Assembly (NCBI GenBank): GCA_022113835.1
Contig: JAILWY010000016.1
Span: 2,173,501 to 2,237,500, forward strand
Length of the DNA: 64,000 nt
Source of the DNA: Atopsyche davidsoni
Lineage: Eukaryota > Arthropoda > Insecta > Trichoptera > Hydrobiosidae
Direction: 5' to 3'
The notes beneath the pieces are model-generated. The model saw only the letters and a list, made by a program, of their open reading frames with translations. It made no database searches and was not told where the DNA came from. Made by a program: the position numbers and the translations under genes. Positions 1 through 11,700 of this stretch are shown one piece after another (within the stretch, counting starts at the first letter, position 1; each line of letters starts with the position of its first letter).

Positions 1-190
1 TCATATCACACCGTTAACACAATGGCAAATTATACTAACTTTATAAATAAAAGCAAAACCAATTGATCAACACATTCGACGGCGGAAAGACCAGGGAGAG
101 GGCGATAAATAATATCAAATCATGGACACCAAATTGGTTATTTTAATATTTAATAACTAATTGATAATTTGTTGCTAGTTAAGAAGTGTG

Positions 191-1342
191 TTATTTATTC
201 AACTGGGCAGCTTGTTTTTTTGCTTTGACAAGGTCCACTAATTCCTTGAAGCGCTTCATGCAGTCCTTCTTGCTTCTGTTGGGGATGCACTCGGCGATTC
301 TGTCCCAACGCTCCGGGGTGCTGGCCGGGTAAGTCTTGATCGCCTGCTCTAGTAGTTCCTGTTCGGTTTTGCTCCAAGGCACATCTTCTTTTCTCTCCTC
401 TTGTTTTTCGACACTTTTCCTCTCTAGCTTTTCTACACTTTTTCTATCTTGCTTTTCTACACTTTTCCTCTCTTGCTTTTCAACACTTTTTCTTTCTGAT
501 TGCTTTTCGACACTCGCCCGCTTCGATGACTCAACGTCTCCGTTTTCCAGTTTGGGAGTCTTTTCTTTGACGGGTTTGTCCGGGTTGTGGTTTCCATTAA
601 CGAGAGGTTTCTTATCAAACGATTGAGATATTCCCGTATCATCAACGGTTGTTGTCACAGGCTTTTTCTTCTCCTTTTCAAATTTATCAAACGCCTCCTG
701 GTTGGCGGCCACTTTCAGTAAGCTTTTCGAGAAATCTGTGTTTTGTAGATCTTTGGCTTTACTGAGGATGTCTTTGGCAGTGAATCTCCTGTGATCTTCA
801 AATGTCGCGTGTTGATTTACAAAGTTAGCTATGACTTCCCAGCGCTGGTTGGTGCCGGCGGGGAAGAAATTTACACTCTTGATCAACACCTGGATGTGCT
901 CCGTGGTCCAAGTGGGAGGACCCGTGGAACCCAATTTAGAGTTTTGTTTGGCAGATTCACTTTTCTGATTATCAAAGAGAGCTTTCCGTTCGGCTTCTAA
1001 TTTTTCTTCAGTTTCATTTTTAACCTTAATGAAGAATTCTCTACCTCCACTCGCTAACTGTTTGTTGAGATCTTGTAATTCCAAATATTTCATCATTTCG
1101 CATATTTTCTCCACGGCAGACATATGTTCAACAGTTTCTGAATCTTGGGAAATGAAGTAATTGTTAGATTTGCAGAAGTCTCGGAAGATCTTTCGTTCCT
1201 TTTTCATATTTTTTTTCATGACTTCTTTTTCTGCTCGAATACTGTCAGCTTTGACCTTCTCCTGTTGGTCGGCGGCTTCTTTGGCCAGCTGCGCTTCCTT
1301 TATTGCTTTCTCTTCCTCCGCTTTCCGTGCCAAGGCTGCATC
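191..1342 (-). CDS. DNAJC2: DNAJC2 exon 2 (charged linker and two SANT domains)
   Basis: This exon encodes residues 291-673 and the TAA stop at 191-193. It begins at GATGCAGCC after a TTTACAG acceptor. It holds a long Lys/Glu-rich helix, the first SANT domain, a Lys-rich linker with the octapeptide repeats, and the second SANT domain ending in [17 protein letters not shown], the region most like other animal DNAJC2 proteins. A possible ATTAAA polyadenylation signal lies on the minus strand near 143-148. Confidence 0.94.
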   Translation of the reverse strand, partial: DAALARKAEEEKAIKEAQLAKEAADQQEKVKADSIRAEKEVMKKNMKKERKIFRDFCKSNNYFISQDSETVEHMSAVEKICEMMKYLELQDLNKQLASGGREFFIKVKNETEEKLEAERKALFDNQKSESAKQNSKLGSTGPPTWTTEHIQVLIKSVNFFPAGTNQRWEVIANFVNQHATFEDHRRFTAKDILSKAKDLQNTDFSKSLLKVAANQEAFDKFEKEKKKPVTTTVDDTGISQSFDKKPLVNGNHNPDKPVKEKTPKLENGDVESSKRASVEKQSERKSVEKQERKSVEKQDRKSVEKLERKSVEKQEERKEDVPWSKTEQELLEQAIKTYPASTPERWDRIAECIPNRSKKDCMKRFKELVDLVKAKKQAAQLNK

Positions 1343-2564
1343 CTGTAAATTCAAACAAGTTAAATTAAGATTTCTCCCTGTGGCCTTCAATGATATTTCT
1401 TTAATTTAATTCTGGTATTATGAGCTACACGAATCTGAAAGTACTATTTTGAAGTTTCTATACGAGACCAACAGCAATCATGAAATGTTTCAAAAGTCAG
1501 CTTTCTGTGAGAATTAAACAAGATTCAACAGTGTAATTATGCAATATGGGCAATGCTACTACGAGTAAAATCATAAATACACTAAAAAATTGCTTAACTT
1601 CTGACATATCAACCAACAGCACTTCACGATTCCTACCTTACACAAAACAATACTACTTTAGTTTTGCATCTTGTTTCATTAATAATTATTTTACCTGTCT
1701 AGCTTTTTTAGCAGCAACTTTTTTATCCTTGTCATCCTGTTTGAATTTGACTATTCTGGGGTCTGCATTGTAGGCGAGATCTACAAGTGTTCTGATTCTC
1801 GTCATTTCTTCCTTCTTTCTCTTGGCACGCACAGCTTTGTTTTGTTTCTCGATCCACCTTCTCTCCTCTCTATCTTGTCCTTTTTCCTTTTCTTCCTCGT
1901 CATTGTAAGAGTACTCCCTCCATGAATCGAAATCATACCAGAAAGAATAGAACTTCTCTACTTGATTGCGTTGAGTGTCGTCGTCGCCCAGCTTTGGGAC
2001 GTGCTTTTTGTCTGTCCAGCGCGAATTCAGTTCGAAGTACTTGTTAAAGCATTTGTAAAAGTCTTTCTTGATTTCTGATGTCGTCGGAAGTGAATCGTCG
2101 AACTCCGGGTCGACAGAGTCGTAGGAGCGCCGCTTCAGGGGTATCCCGAGAATCTCGTAAGCTTTCGTTATGCACGTGAAGTAGTCGTCGTCGTTCCTAA
2201 CTTCTTCACCTTGAGCTTTTCTCTTATCTGGGTGGTGGCGTAAAACCTTCCTCCTGTAAGCCCTCTTGATATCCTCTTCCGTGGCTTTAAAGCGCAAGTG
2301 TTTGATTCCTAAAACGGCATAATGATCTTGTTCCTTCCACTCTTTCGGATCGAGACTTCGCAAAAACTCGACGTCGTCTTCAAATACGGTGTCGACGATT
2401 TTTTCGTCTGACTTTTCATTCTCTGCGAGTCCTTGGTGGCCGTGGTGTTTTATCGTGTGATATTTCATATACGCCGGGCCCACGCATTCTATTCTCCTGG
2501 TGACGAGCGGAAAACGAAGAGCCACGACCTGACAAGTGTTTACTTCTTTTGTAATTTCACCCAT
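191..2564 (-). CDS. DNAJC2: DnaJ homolog subfamily C member 2 (zuotin/MPP11), two exons
   Basis: This is a ribosome-associated J-domain co-chaperone that works with an Hsp70 partner at the ribosome exit; animal members also act in the nucleus through SANT domains. The coding parts are 2564-1695 and 1342-191, joined in phase 0 (Gln|Asp) across a 352-bp GT-AG intron (donor GTAAAA, acceptor TTTACAG), giving 673 residues against about 620 in human. The J domain lies at about residues 79-150, with the HPD motif at 111-113. A zuotin-type charged segment follows ([25 protein letters not shown]). The SANT domains are at about 433-488 ([20 protein letters not shown]) and 611-667 ([17 protein letters not shown]). 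The start at 2564 is preferred over an upstream in-frame ATG at 2621 because it sits in a good context (ATCATGG) and the extra 19 residues look unlike the family. The odd feature is an octapeptide repeat before the second SANT domain. Identification is firm. Confidence 0.96.
392..520 (-). repeat. In-frame 24-nt coding repeat in DNAJC2
   Basis: About five tandem copies of an octapeptide close to ERKSVEKQ span residues about 565-609, between the two SANT domains. On the plus strand it appears as repeated copies of a phrase like ttttctacactttttct. Human DNAJC2 has no such repeat here as I know the family, so this looks like a lineage-specific expansion, and it accounts for most of the extra length. 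Confidence 0.85.
1695..2564 (-). CDS. DNAJC2: DNAJC2 exon 1 (J domain and zuotin core)
   Basis: This exon encodes residues 1-290: a divergent N-terminus, the J domain and the conserved zuotin homology region ending in a Lys/Ala-rich helix (AAKKARQ). The splice donor is at 1694-1693 on the minus strand, directly after the CAG codon; reading through would hit a stop after two codons. Confidence 0.94.
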
Positions 2565-2900
2565 GATGGCTCGACTAGCTAACACTATTTGACATAACCT
2601 ATACACGTGGAGAGGAGACACAGAGTATTTAGGTTAATACTTCGATGTCGCAAAACAAAAACGCTTAAAATCTATACTATATCACAAAAAACCTCAATAA
2701 ATAAAACAATAAACGGTATAACACCGTCAACTACAACTCCGTGAAAACAAAATTAATTTCGGGTAAAACGAAATTCATTTTTCTTAGCACTAGTGGCGCG
2801 GTTCCCAGTGGCGAGTGTTGCCAGGACGAGCTCCCACTTTTGCTTATCTATGATACGGTCGTTACAAATTGCCAATATTCTAATTCACAATAAAATCTAA
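2565..2900 (-). promoter_or_regulatory. DNAJC2 upstream region (promoter and 5' UTR, approximate)
   Basis: This region lies immediately 5' of DNAJC2. It is richer in G+C around 2790-2860 than the DNA beyond it, as expected for a housekeeping promoter. I see no clear TATA box, and the transcription start cannot be placed from sequence alone. Confidence 0.35.
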
Positions 2901-5900
2901 CAGTCACATTAGGTATCAAAAATTGCCAAAACTACAAAATCACGTATATTTTTTTTAAACGTAAATTTAAAATATAGAAATAACACGACTCATTAATATA
3001 TCCCATTTTAATTTAATATGAAATAAACACAAATTATTTTGTAAAAGCACATTTTGCTATTTTATAAAAGTTTATACACATGTAAAAAAATATTTATTGT
3101 AGCAAAAAATTAAACACTCGTCGTCTTTGTAGAAGAAAAATTTTATTGAATACTTTAATCAAATTTTATTGAATACTTTAATCAGTCGGTCAGTGTGCAT
3201 GCTACATTTTTTTTTGTTATCTGATAAGTGTTTCTTCTTTTAATTACGCAAACTTTTTATATTTATATGGCAATACTGGAAGACCTTTCAAGAGGCGAAT
3301 GTAGAGGCCTTGAGTCATGAAATGAACCTTGATGAGTGTATTTTTATCATATCATTGAAATAAAAAAAAGGATGGTTCTGAATTCATTTTCTCACGCGCA
3401 CAGCAACTATAAATATTATTTATTTTTATTCAAATAATTGAATTTGGTATATAATAAAAAATAATGAATTATAAATATAAAATAATCTTGGGTACACAAC
3501 ATGAAATTGATTAATATACTTCAAATAATTAAAATTAATTATTGTGTGTAGATCGAAATTATATATAAAAACTCATTTATTATACAGCGAACAAAATTAT
3601 ATAACATAACATCCACACAACCGTATTATTGTTTAATTTTTTATTTAATGAAAATAATTTAATCACAATAAATTAAGGTTACTTTTAATCGTAAGCCACA
3701 AATATTTGAATGTAAAAAATGCAGGATGTTTCTTGAATAGTTGAATACAAAAAATTATTATTCAGCTGTGGGAAAAGCTATTGAAGCATAAATACTGAAA
3801 TAAGCTGGTTTTTACGAAGTACAGTCTATTTTTATAAATACATAATAAAATTCAATCTTATTAATTTTTTCGATTATTAATTCAGATCTACGATAAATTG
3901 CCATGAATTATTTTTTGCTTAATGATCTGCTACTTGATATACAAGTTTTGAAATATGATAGGTTAAATTTTCAGCAACACTCAATACTTACCGTAAACGC
4001 CACCATATATAAATATAAGTAGTATATATATTTAAATATATATTTATATATATAGCCTTGGAGGTTATTTACGGGATATGCTAATCCATACTCTATACAA
4101 AAAATTACAATCTTTCATTATAAACCTGTTTTCCATCAAAATTACATCTTACGTGAATTTTGGGACACTGTATATTTATATTATAAATATATATATTTAG
4201 TCATCTCAAGAATTGACGATCCCTAGAGAAACACCTTTGAGCTTCATCTGTGAATTTTTTACTGTGAATAGTTATTAAAAATTATGAAAATAACCAAGGA
4301 AAAATATTTTTTTTGTACCTATTATAAAAGTGTATTTTGCAAATATAAAATTTTGCAGTCAAAAAATATTTCATTGTCAATGATGAATTTCCTTCCACTG
4401 TGATTTTTGAGGCCGTTAATTATAAACAGGGTAAGGTTTCATTTTTGGACAGTTAATAAAATAAATTAATTAAATAACACTGGTAAAATGAATTTAATAT
4501 TACATACTTCGTTATTTATTAACAAATAATTACATATGGTAAAACAATGCAGAAATATGTAATTAAAATATGGCATCAATAAATAATATCTATGAAAATA
4601 TCTTATTTCAATTTGAAAGTGAAAATCAAGAACTATTTATATTCACTAACATTTTTTCCATGATTAATAGGATTTTTATATAACAGCTGGGTTATTATAT
4701 GTCTTATACAATAAAAACAAAACAAGCGTCTAAGCCTGCCAGAAATATTATAAATATTCACGATTATGCGGTTTTTTGTTATTTAACATTTTTAATAAGA
4801 TAACCTTTATGCCTGGGTCCTGATATGATCAAGTTGTCGTATCATAGTCTGATTGGATAGATTTTTATGAGTGATAAATTCCAACGTATCCAATACCACT
4901 TAAATATATTATTACATTCAAGGCATACGCAGATACATTTTTCAAAAAATGTTTAGATAAAATAAATAACAATATTTATATTTCTGACTAGCTTAATCCT
5001 ATTGGTTATAAATACAATTTTTATGAACATTATTGTCGCGTAATAGATGAAATTTTTTTATAAGCATGTTTACTTATAAGTTTTATAATTCTTAACTGTA
5101 TTCGTAATATCATGTCTGCAGTAAACTTTTTTGTAAATTTGTGCTCAGCGTAAAATTAAAATATGACGGTGAAATATATCTCAAGTAAGATAATGTAATG
5201 AAATTAAAAAAAAAGAGTATGTCCCTCTGTTTGAAGAAACTCCATTTTAATAAGAAACCGGAGATGGTATTAAAATAGTTATTACGTTATAGTGATTTTA
5301 AATGTTTCATATTTGTACACGTATTTAATTTCCATAAAAAAATTACAAATGCAGTTTCACACAGAGAATAGGTAAATATTATAAATACGCATTAATAGCA
5401 AAAAGCAATTGGATATATATTAAAATATTATACAATAGATAGAAATATTATATATTTTTACAAAACAATAGGTAAATTTATGGAGGTTTGACTGTACAAA
5501 TAAATTAACACCCCAGTCTAAAAACATAACCAGTAATTCTAGAATTTAATTTCTAATTTCTGACCTATGGGACAGTAACTTTTACTCAAAGTTACTATTG
5601 TGATTGCATCAGAATATGCGTATTTTAGTAAACCGGATTGTCACTATAAATAGTTGCAAATGTGCTGATTTTCTTTGAGTAATATCAAATATAAACTATT
5701 GGATACTAAAAATAATTATTGATTATAATTTTTGTATAAGCTTTGTGTATTTTGTAAGCTCTGATAATTTTGTATAAAAATACTATATTTTACTGCTGGT
5801 GGTTTATCAGAGTATAATAATAATTTTTGTAATTTAATTGATGCTAAGAGAAATAACATATAAAAAGTGGGAATATCCCACAGTAAGCATTACTAAATAT

Positions 5901-8113
5901 ATATTTGGAAGAAAAAATATTAAAACAATAAGATTTATGTTTTTCGCCAGTTTTTTTAAAGTAAGATAGCACTTGGCAACACATCATTACAACAATAATA
6001 CTAATATAAATGGGTAGACTTTAAAAACAAACTACAATACAATTTACAAATTATCCTAATTGGTAGGTTTTTGGTTTGAAAACTTAACTCTAAATTTGTT
6101 TATAAAAGTAATGATTTTACATTTATTCATTAAAAAAAAGTAAAGCATCAGTCGACGCCGTAATTTGGTTAAAGTTAAAAATGATAAATTTGAAAGAAAA
6201 ATTATGCTCGCCGAGTAATCATCAAAAGAGATTTTTACTCCCAAATTCTAGATTGCTCTTAAACAAGTGTAAAAATATTTTTATTGTACGTATCAATATA
6301 GATTTTACGAGAATATTATTTTGCAAAATTTATCTTTGATATGTCAGCATCTATCGCGCAACGTCAAACGTATCAATCGAAAAATTAATGCCGCGAGTGG
6401 GAATCGAGCTCTTAGCCGCATAGCAGGAGTGAAAAATAAAGGCAGATGGGTTTAATAAAAATTTAGATTTAGACAGCGGATTTTATATGTTTAGAAAATC
6501 AAAATTATTGACATTTACCGTGACAACGTTGTTTTTAATATTTGTTTCGATATTTTGAAGAAAAAAAATAGTTTTAAAATGAAGTGACTTTGCTATTCCC
6601 CGTATTTTTTTTAAATAAATAAAACTATCAACATACATGCTTGCTGAGTGGTAAAAAAGAAATTATTAAAAAAAAAACTCATCTCCTGCATAAGTTATAT
6701 ACAATTTGTGCATTTTTTAAATTTAAGAAATAAAATTAATTTCTTTGATAAAAGTATCATGCTTTATCGGAGGATATTTTGTATGACGAGTATTCGTTGA
6801 AATATCTGATGTTTGTTGTAAATATTTTCTAGCATGGATCTATCAAACAGGTTACGAGGTAGGAGAGTATATTCATGTATAAATATAAATGTTATGTATG
6901 TGTAAATAAAATAATTACAGATGTAACAAAATATATCGATAGTTGATATTCTCTTCTAATTAACAACTTAATATATTTTTATGTAACATGAAGGGTTATT
7001 ATTGGCTCGGCGTGTTGGATAATCCTAAACTATGCTACGAACTTTATACAAATAAATATATTTATAATTTTAACAATAAAATATCAATATATTTTCACAA
7101 AGTAAATTATCATACTTTAAGAGAAATATCTTGAGTTCAAATTCAACAGAGTAAATATAAACATTTATACACTTGAGGTTTACAAATTTCTTGGTTACAG
7201 AATTGTCATGCGGTTATATTGATCCCGATTAGCATCAGGAAGGTGCCCGAGGGCATGCAGTATGCTAAGGCAAGCTAAGCAGTATGGCTGACTTCCGCTT
7301 TTACACAAACGTATCAATTAAATTCAGTCATATCAATAAAGGTACGATGGGTGAAAAAAACATTTAAAAAATACTAATCACATGTTAATAGTAGAAGTCA
7401 ACTAAATTCATTACATGCCTGTAGTAAACTGCATACTATTAGCCATTTTTCCTGATTTATTTACAATTTTAAATATCTGACATGCCTGGAGTAGTTTTTG
7501 TTTTATAATTTTTCAAAGAAAAAACAAGATAAAAAAAAAAACGTACACCTACTATTTTCTTGATACATGACTAGACAAACAAAATTGTATGCTTTTGATA
7601 CTATGATTGAGTTTTCAAAATACATTTTAACAATTAGCCAAACGAATGTAATAATTTAATAAACAGAAGTACTAGATCTCCAGGACAACGTCGATTGTTA
7701 GTTTTGGTCCTAGAATAGTTTTGTACTTCACAGTATATTTAAAGGTTATTATCCTGTATGTTCTATCGTGTAAATAATCATGCAGGTAACAATAATATCT
7801 AACCAGCGGTCAAACGAAGAGGATTGAGTACAGCGGGGCGTTGGTTTGAACTCATGAAACTTGCAATCAGATAGAGTAAGAAACATTTTAAGATTGTACC
7901 GTTAGTATAGCATATTTTGCTAAAGCGCTACGGTCATGGTACAGGTTTTGAAATCGAGGCTCAGTTCTCGTTGAAAGAAAAACGAAGGTAGATTACGAGC
8001 AGGTATGCTAGGTATGAGATTGCGGTAATTATTTTTTACAATTAAAATAAGGCATTTTTCATATTTTAATAATTGTTTCATACATATTGTAATTATTAAA
8101 TGAAAAACACTTT
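2901..8113. other. Gene-free AT-rich intergenic DNA
   Basis: This is a long, very AT-rich stretch with many A/T runs, short TATA-type runs (for example 4020-4055) and no ORF that resembles a protein. I found no tRNA, no TIR pair and no tandem array. It separates DNAJC2 from the 3' end of tafazzin. Confidence 0.6.
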
Positions 8114-8119
8114 TTTATT
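8114..8119 (-). terminator. Possible AATAAA polyadenylation signal for tafazzin
   Basis: TTTATT on the plus strand reads AATAAA on the minus strand, about 510 bases past the tafazzin stop. It is the first clean AATAAA I see downstream of the gene. AATAAA is common by chance in DNA this AT-rich. Confidence 0.3.
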
Positions 8120-8627
8120 TATATTATACTTATGTATACTCGATACATATTTCGTTGTACGTTACCAATACAAAATACTTGTAATAGCATGAAAGTGCTT
8201 AGCTTGAAATAAAAAAAAACGAATTCACAAAGTTGATCGCTTTGTTCATTGAGAATGTTAAAACATTTAAAGGAAGTCACAGGTAATGGAGGTATTCCGA
8301 TTATCGACGATCTCAACCACCATCCCTTCCTAGTTTTCTTTGAAGCTCATACCAGTAAATCACCGTATCGTGAGGTTATAGGCCCAATGGCTTCTTATGG
8401 GACTCTCATTTGTGTGTTCTTTCATTATTGCATTGAAACGGCCTTGCCCTGCTGCACTCGAGTTACAACTAACGCGATATGTGAAAAGATTTAAATATTT
8501 ACATCGGGCCTATTGTTATGTACAGGCGAATAATTTTTCTAAAACGCTTATCAGTCTAGGTATGGTTAGGTTAGGTACCAGGCGAACTCCCTGCAGCAAT
8601 TTGAAGAACTAAATAAGTTTGGTACGG

Positions 8628-8766
8628 TTATAACTCCTTCTTGGTAGTTTTGGACTGCTCCGACATGATCTTGAGGGTTTCGTCTCGCAGGTTGTACAGC
8701 TTCTCCTGCAAGAAGTCGGTGATTGTTTTCCTGGCTTCTTCAGCAGAGACGTTTCTCTGTTTTAAT
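8628..8766 (-). CDS. TAZ: Tafazzin exon 5 (C-terminus)
   Basis: This exon encodes residues 222-267, a charged C-terminal helix ([21 protein letters not shown]), ending in TAA at 8628-8630. The acceptor is CATTTCAG. The frame follows from exon 4 with no adjustment. Confidence 0.93.
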
Positions 8767-11700
8767 CTGAAATGAAAATAAGTTGTGAATTATGAATTTA
8801 TGGGGCATGTGAAGAGTGTGGTTTATTATTATATTATATACAATATCTGTGATATAGCGTTGATAAAAAGCCACAAGAAAATGTATTTTAAATTGATACA
8901 TTTTTCAAGTTTGTAACCGTATTTCCTACTGGATATCTTCTTCCTGTTCGATAAATAAATGAATGTATCAAACAAATAGGAAGGAATATATTTATGAAAC
9001 AATGGAAAATAACGCATTGTGGTGGACGAACAAAAAAATTATATCAGATAAATGCATAACAGGATTTTTTGTCGATTGATATCAGAGCTATTAAATAATT
9101 ACTAATAAATTTATTTATCTGAAAGTGTAACCCGAAACATAAACAAGAATGAGAATCCGGCGTAGAATCTGATTTATTGTAAAAATTGGAAGGTAAAAAC
9201 AAAGAGACGCAAAACAAATCGCAACGTCAGGGAAACTTACGAGATAACATTCTTACTTTTTCAATTCAAGAGATATGTTTAATTTTTTTAGTAACAATTG
9301 AAAAGAGAGGATTTTTATAATGAATTTAATCTAATCACCAATATGCCCGAAGCATGATAAATATAGAATTCAAACATCTCACGGGCTGACAAGGCTGAAT
9401 GATAAAATGACACTTCACCAAGTTCTATAGTAATTCGTCTAATAGTGTAGTCTTGTGTAGCAAACGCACAGACAGGACACATGAAGTTTTTTGTATTTAT
9501 TTATGTTTGGGTATTATGCTGCTTGAGGTTTTGACTCCTCTGACATTTTATAAAACAACTCACTTTTCGACTAGATCTGCTATGTTGATGGGCTTTCCGT
9601 AGTTGAGGGTGACGCTCTGCCCAAATTTGGGCATGTACGGTTCCACATTAGGCAGGATGCCGTCCATGCCCTCGTGCCATACCGGGATGATAATCGGGGG
9701 AACGGTGCAGTCATAGACCAGGCGGCCGATGCCCCACTTGAAGCGAATCTCCTCCTTGGACATGTTGACCTTCCCCTCTGGGAAGATGTGCACCCACGAG
9801 CCTTGCTCTAGCCTCTCGATGCAGAAGTCAAGAGCAGGCTGGAATCGGAATGACCATTTGAGCATTATTAATCTTATATTTCATAGTCATGACTGTGGAG
9901 TACGTGTTACTTGATTTTTGGAGATGAATCATTGGACAACGAAGCGACTAAAGATAGGCGAGATATATTTTAATTTTTGTTCGAATGTTTAAGAGTCTAA
10001 TAAGAGTTTTCATTAAGAAATTGAGAGCTCTTTCTCCCTCCAGCCTAAGCGCCAGCCTGTTTTGATCTCACTGACTTATTTTAGACCCAGTTTTTTAGAT
10101 CATCAGCATGGATTTATTGGCTGCGATATTTAAAATCATAAGTAGAGTTTTGCATTAAGAATAGAAAGAATATAAAGGATTCTAATTTCCGATCACACAA
10201 TAGTCTAAACCGTTCGGACGACCCAATTAAAAGCACTTATACAAAGCAATATGTACATTTAATGCTTTGTAACAATACTAATAGTTACTTTAGTGCAAGT
10301 AATCCAATGAAACAAGAATAAATAAATTTTAGTAATATATATATTATTCAAGTAAATAAATTTTTATAATCAACAAATTACTTAATTAATTAAGGTTTTA
10401 TCATTCTCAGGTCCATCATTATATTGAACGAATGTTTCTTTGGTCCAACAGAACGGTTCTCTACTAATATTTATTACAAAGATTTTATTTCAAATTTGAT
10501 AATATTGCAAGAGAAAAACGTTCAGATTTAAATGAATAGTATTATAAAAAAACCTTTGTGCAGAATAATGAAAAATAAAACAACCAAATGACTTCATTCT
10601 CAAAATAAACTACATGAAATCCATAATTATAATTTCATAATTTACGCAAAGCAGATCTCATAGAACCAATTTATAAAAACGTTGATATGGTTATGCATCA
10701 GGTCAGGAGATGGTGAAATGGCTAATCCAGTACCTGATACACTCCATTCCCTCTGACGACGGGAACGCACTTCCCGAGCATGAAGAATAGTGAGTGGGCC
10801 ACATTTGTGAAGCAGATGTCGTGGGCTGCGAGAGACCACCGCATGTATCGCCGGGAGCACAGGTGTCGGAGGGACAACGAACCTGAAAGGAGAATAATCT
10901 TACTTTTATTTTTAACATCACCGCACTAGCGGACCGAGTTCAGATGATCTGAACGAGCATTTTACAAGTCAAGCATTTTGAAGAAGTTATAAATAGTAGA
11001 CTTTTTGTCTATTTGTATTTTCAACATCGATATGATATGGCGTGCTGTGGATACTGGAATGAATGAAATATCTGCTGCTGATAAATTGTTAATTTTGGCA
11101 TACAAATTTAATTCTTTGACAAAGTACGATAACATCTGAATTGTGTCATATAATATGAGTGTGTTTTGAAGATTTATCATTCACCCGTGAAACGAGACAG
11201 GTTGATAAGAAGATAAACAGACTTCACGTAAAAATTCTGATTTTTCAAATTAGATTGTACTGCATACAGATAACACTACTGAAAAAAGATTAAATATTAA
11301 ATAATGAGTTAATGGAAACATTAAAAAATAAACATAAATGTATTTAATTAACCATCAGACACGGATAACATGAATGGGTAGGAAGTTGAATAAGAATAGA
11401 TATAAATAGTGATAGTGAACACTGCTTTAGAGAAGCGTTTGCTGTTTAAATGATATGATAATCTTACCCCAGATTCCGGGATCATCGAAGCAAGAGTGAT
11501 GATTTGATATTGTAATGAGGGGAACGTTGGGCGGTCGGTCCAACGCCAGGGTCATGATGTCTCTGTTGTAGACCGTAGTTTTGTTCAGCCATTCTGAAAA
11601 CACCACAGCAAAAACCATTAACCAAGTCCATCTTCAATAATATGAATCATTCTAACGAGAAAAACAAAGCAACGAGTATAATAAAATTTGCTTTCGGGGG

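Noticed and set aside
2565..2621. Nineteen-residue upstream extension of DNAJC2 from an earlier in-frame ATG
   Set aside because: The ATG at 2564 has the better context and the extension has no resemblance to the family.
8249..8612. Plus-strand ORFs of 81 and 71 codons downstream of tafazzin
   Set aside because: They lie in the likely tafazzin 3' UTR on the opposite strand and show no protein features.
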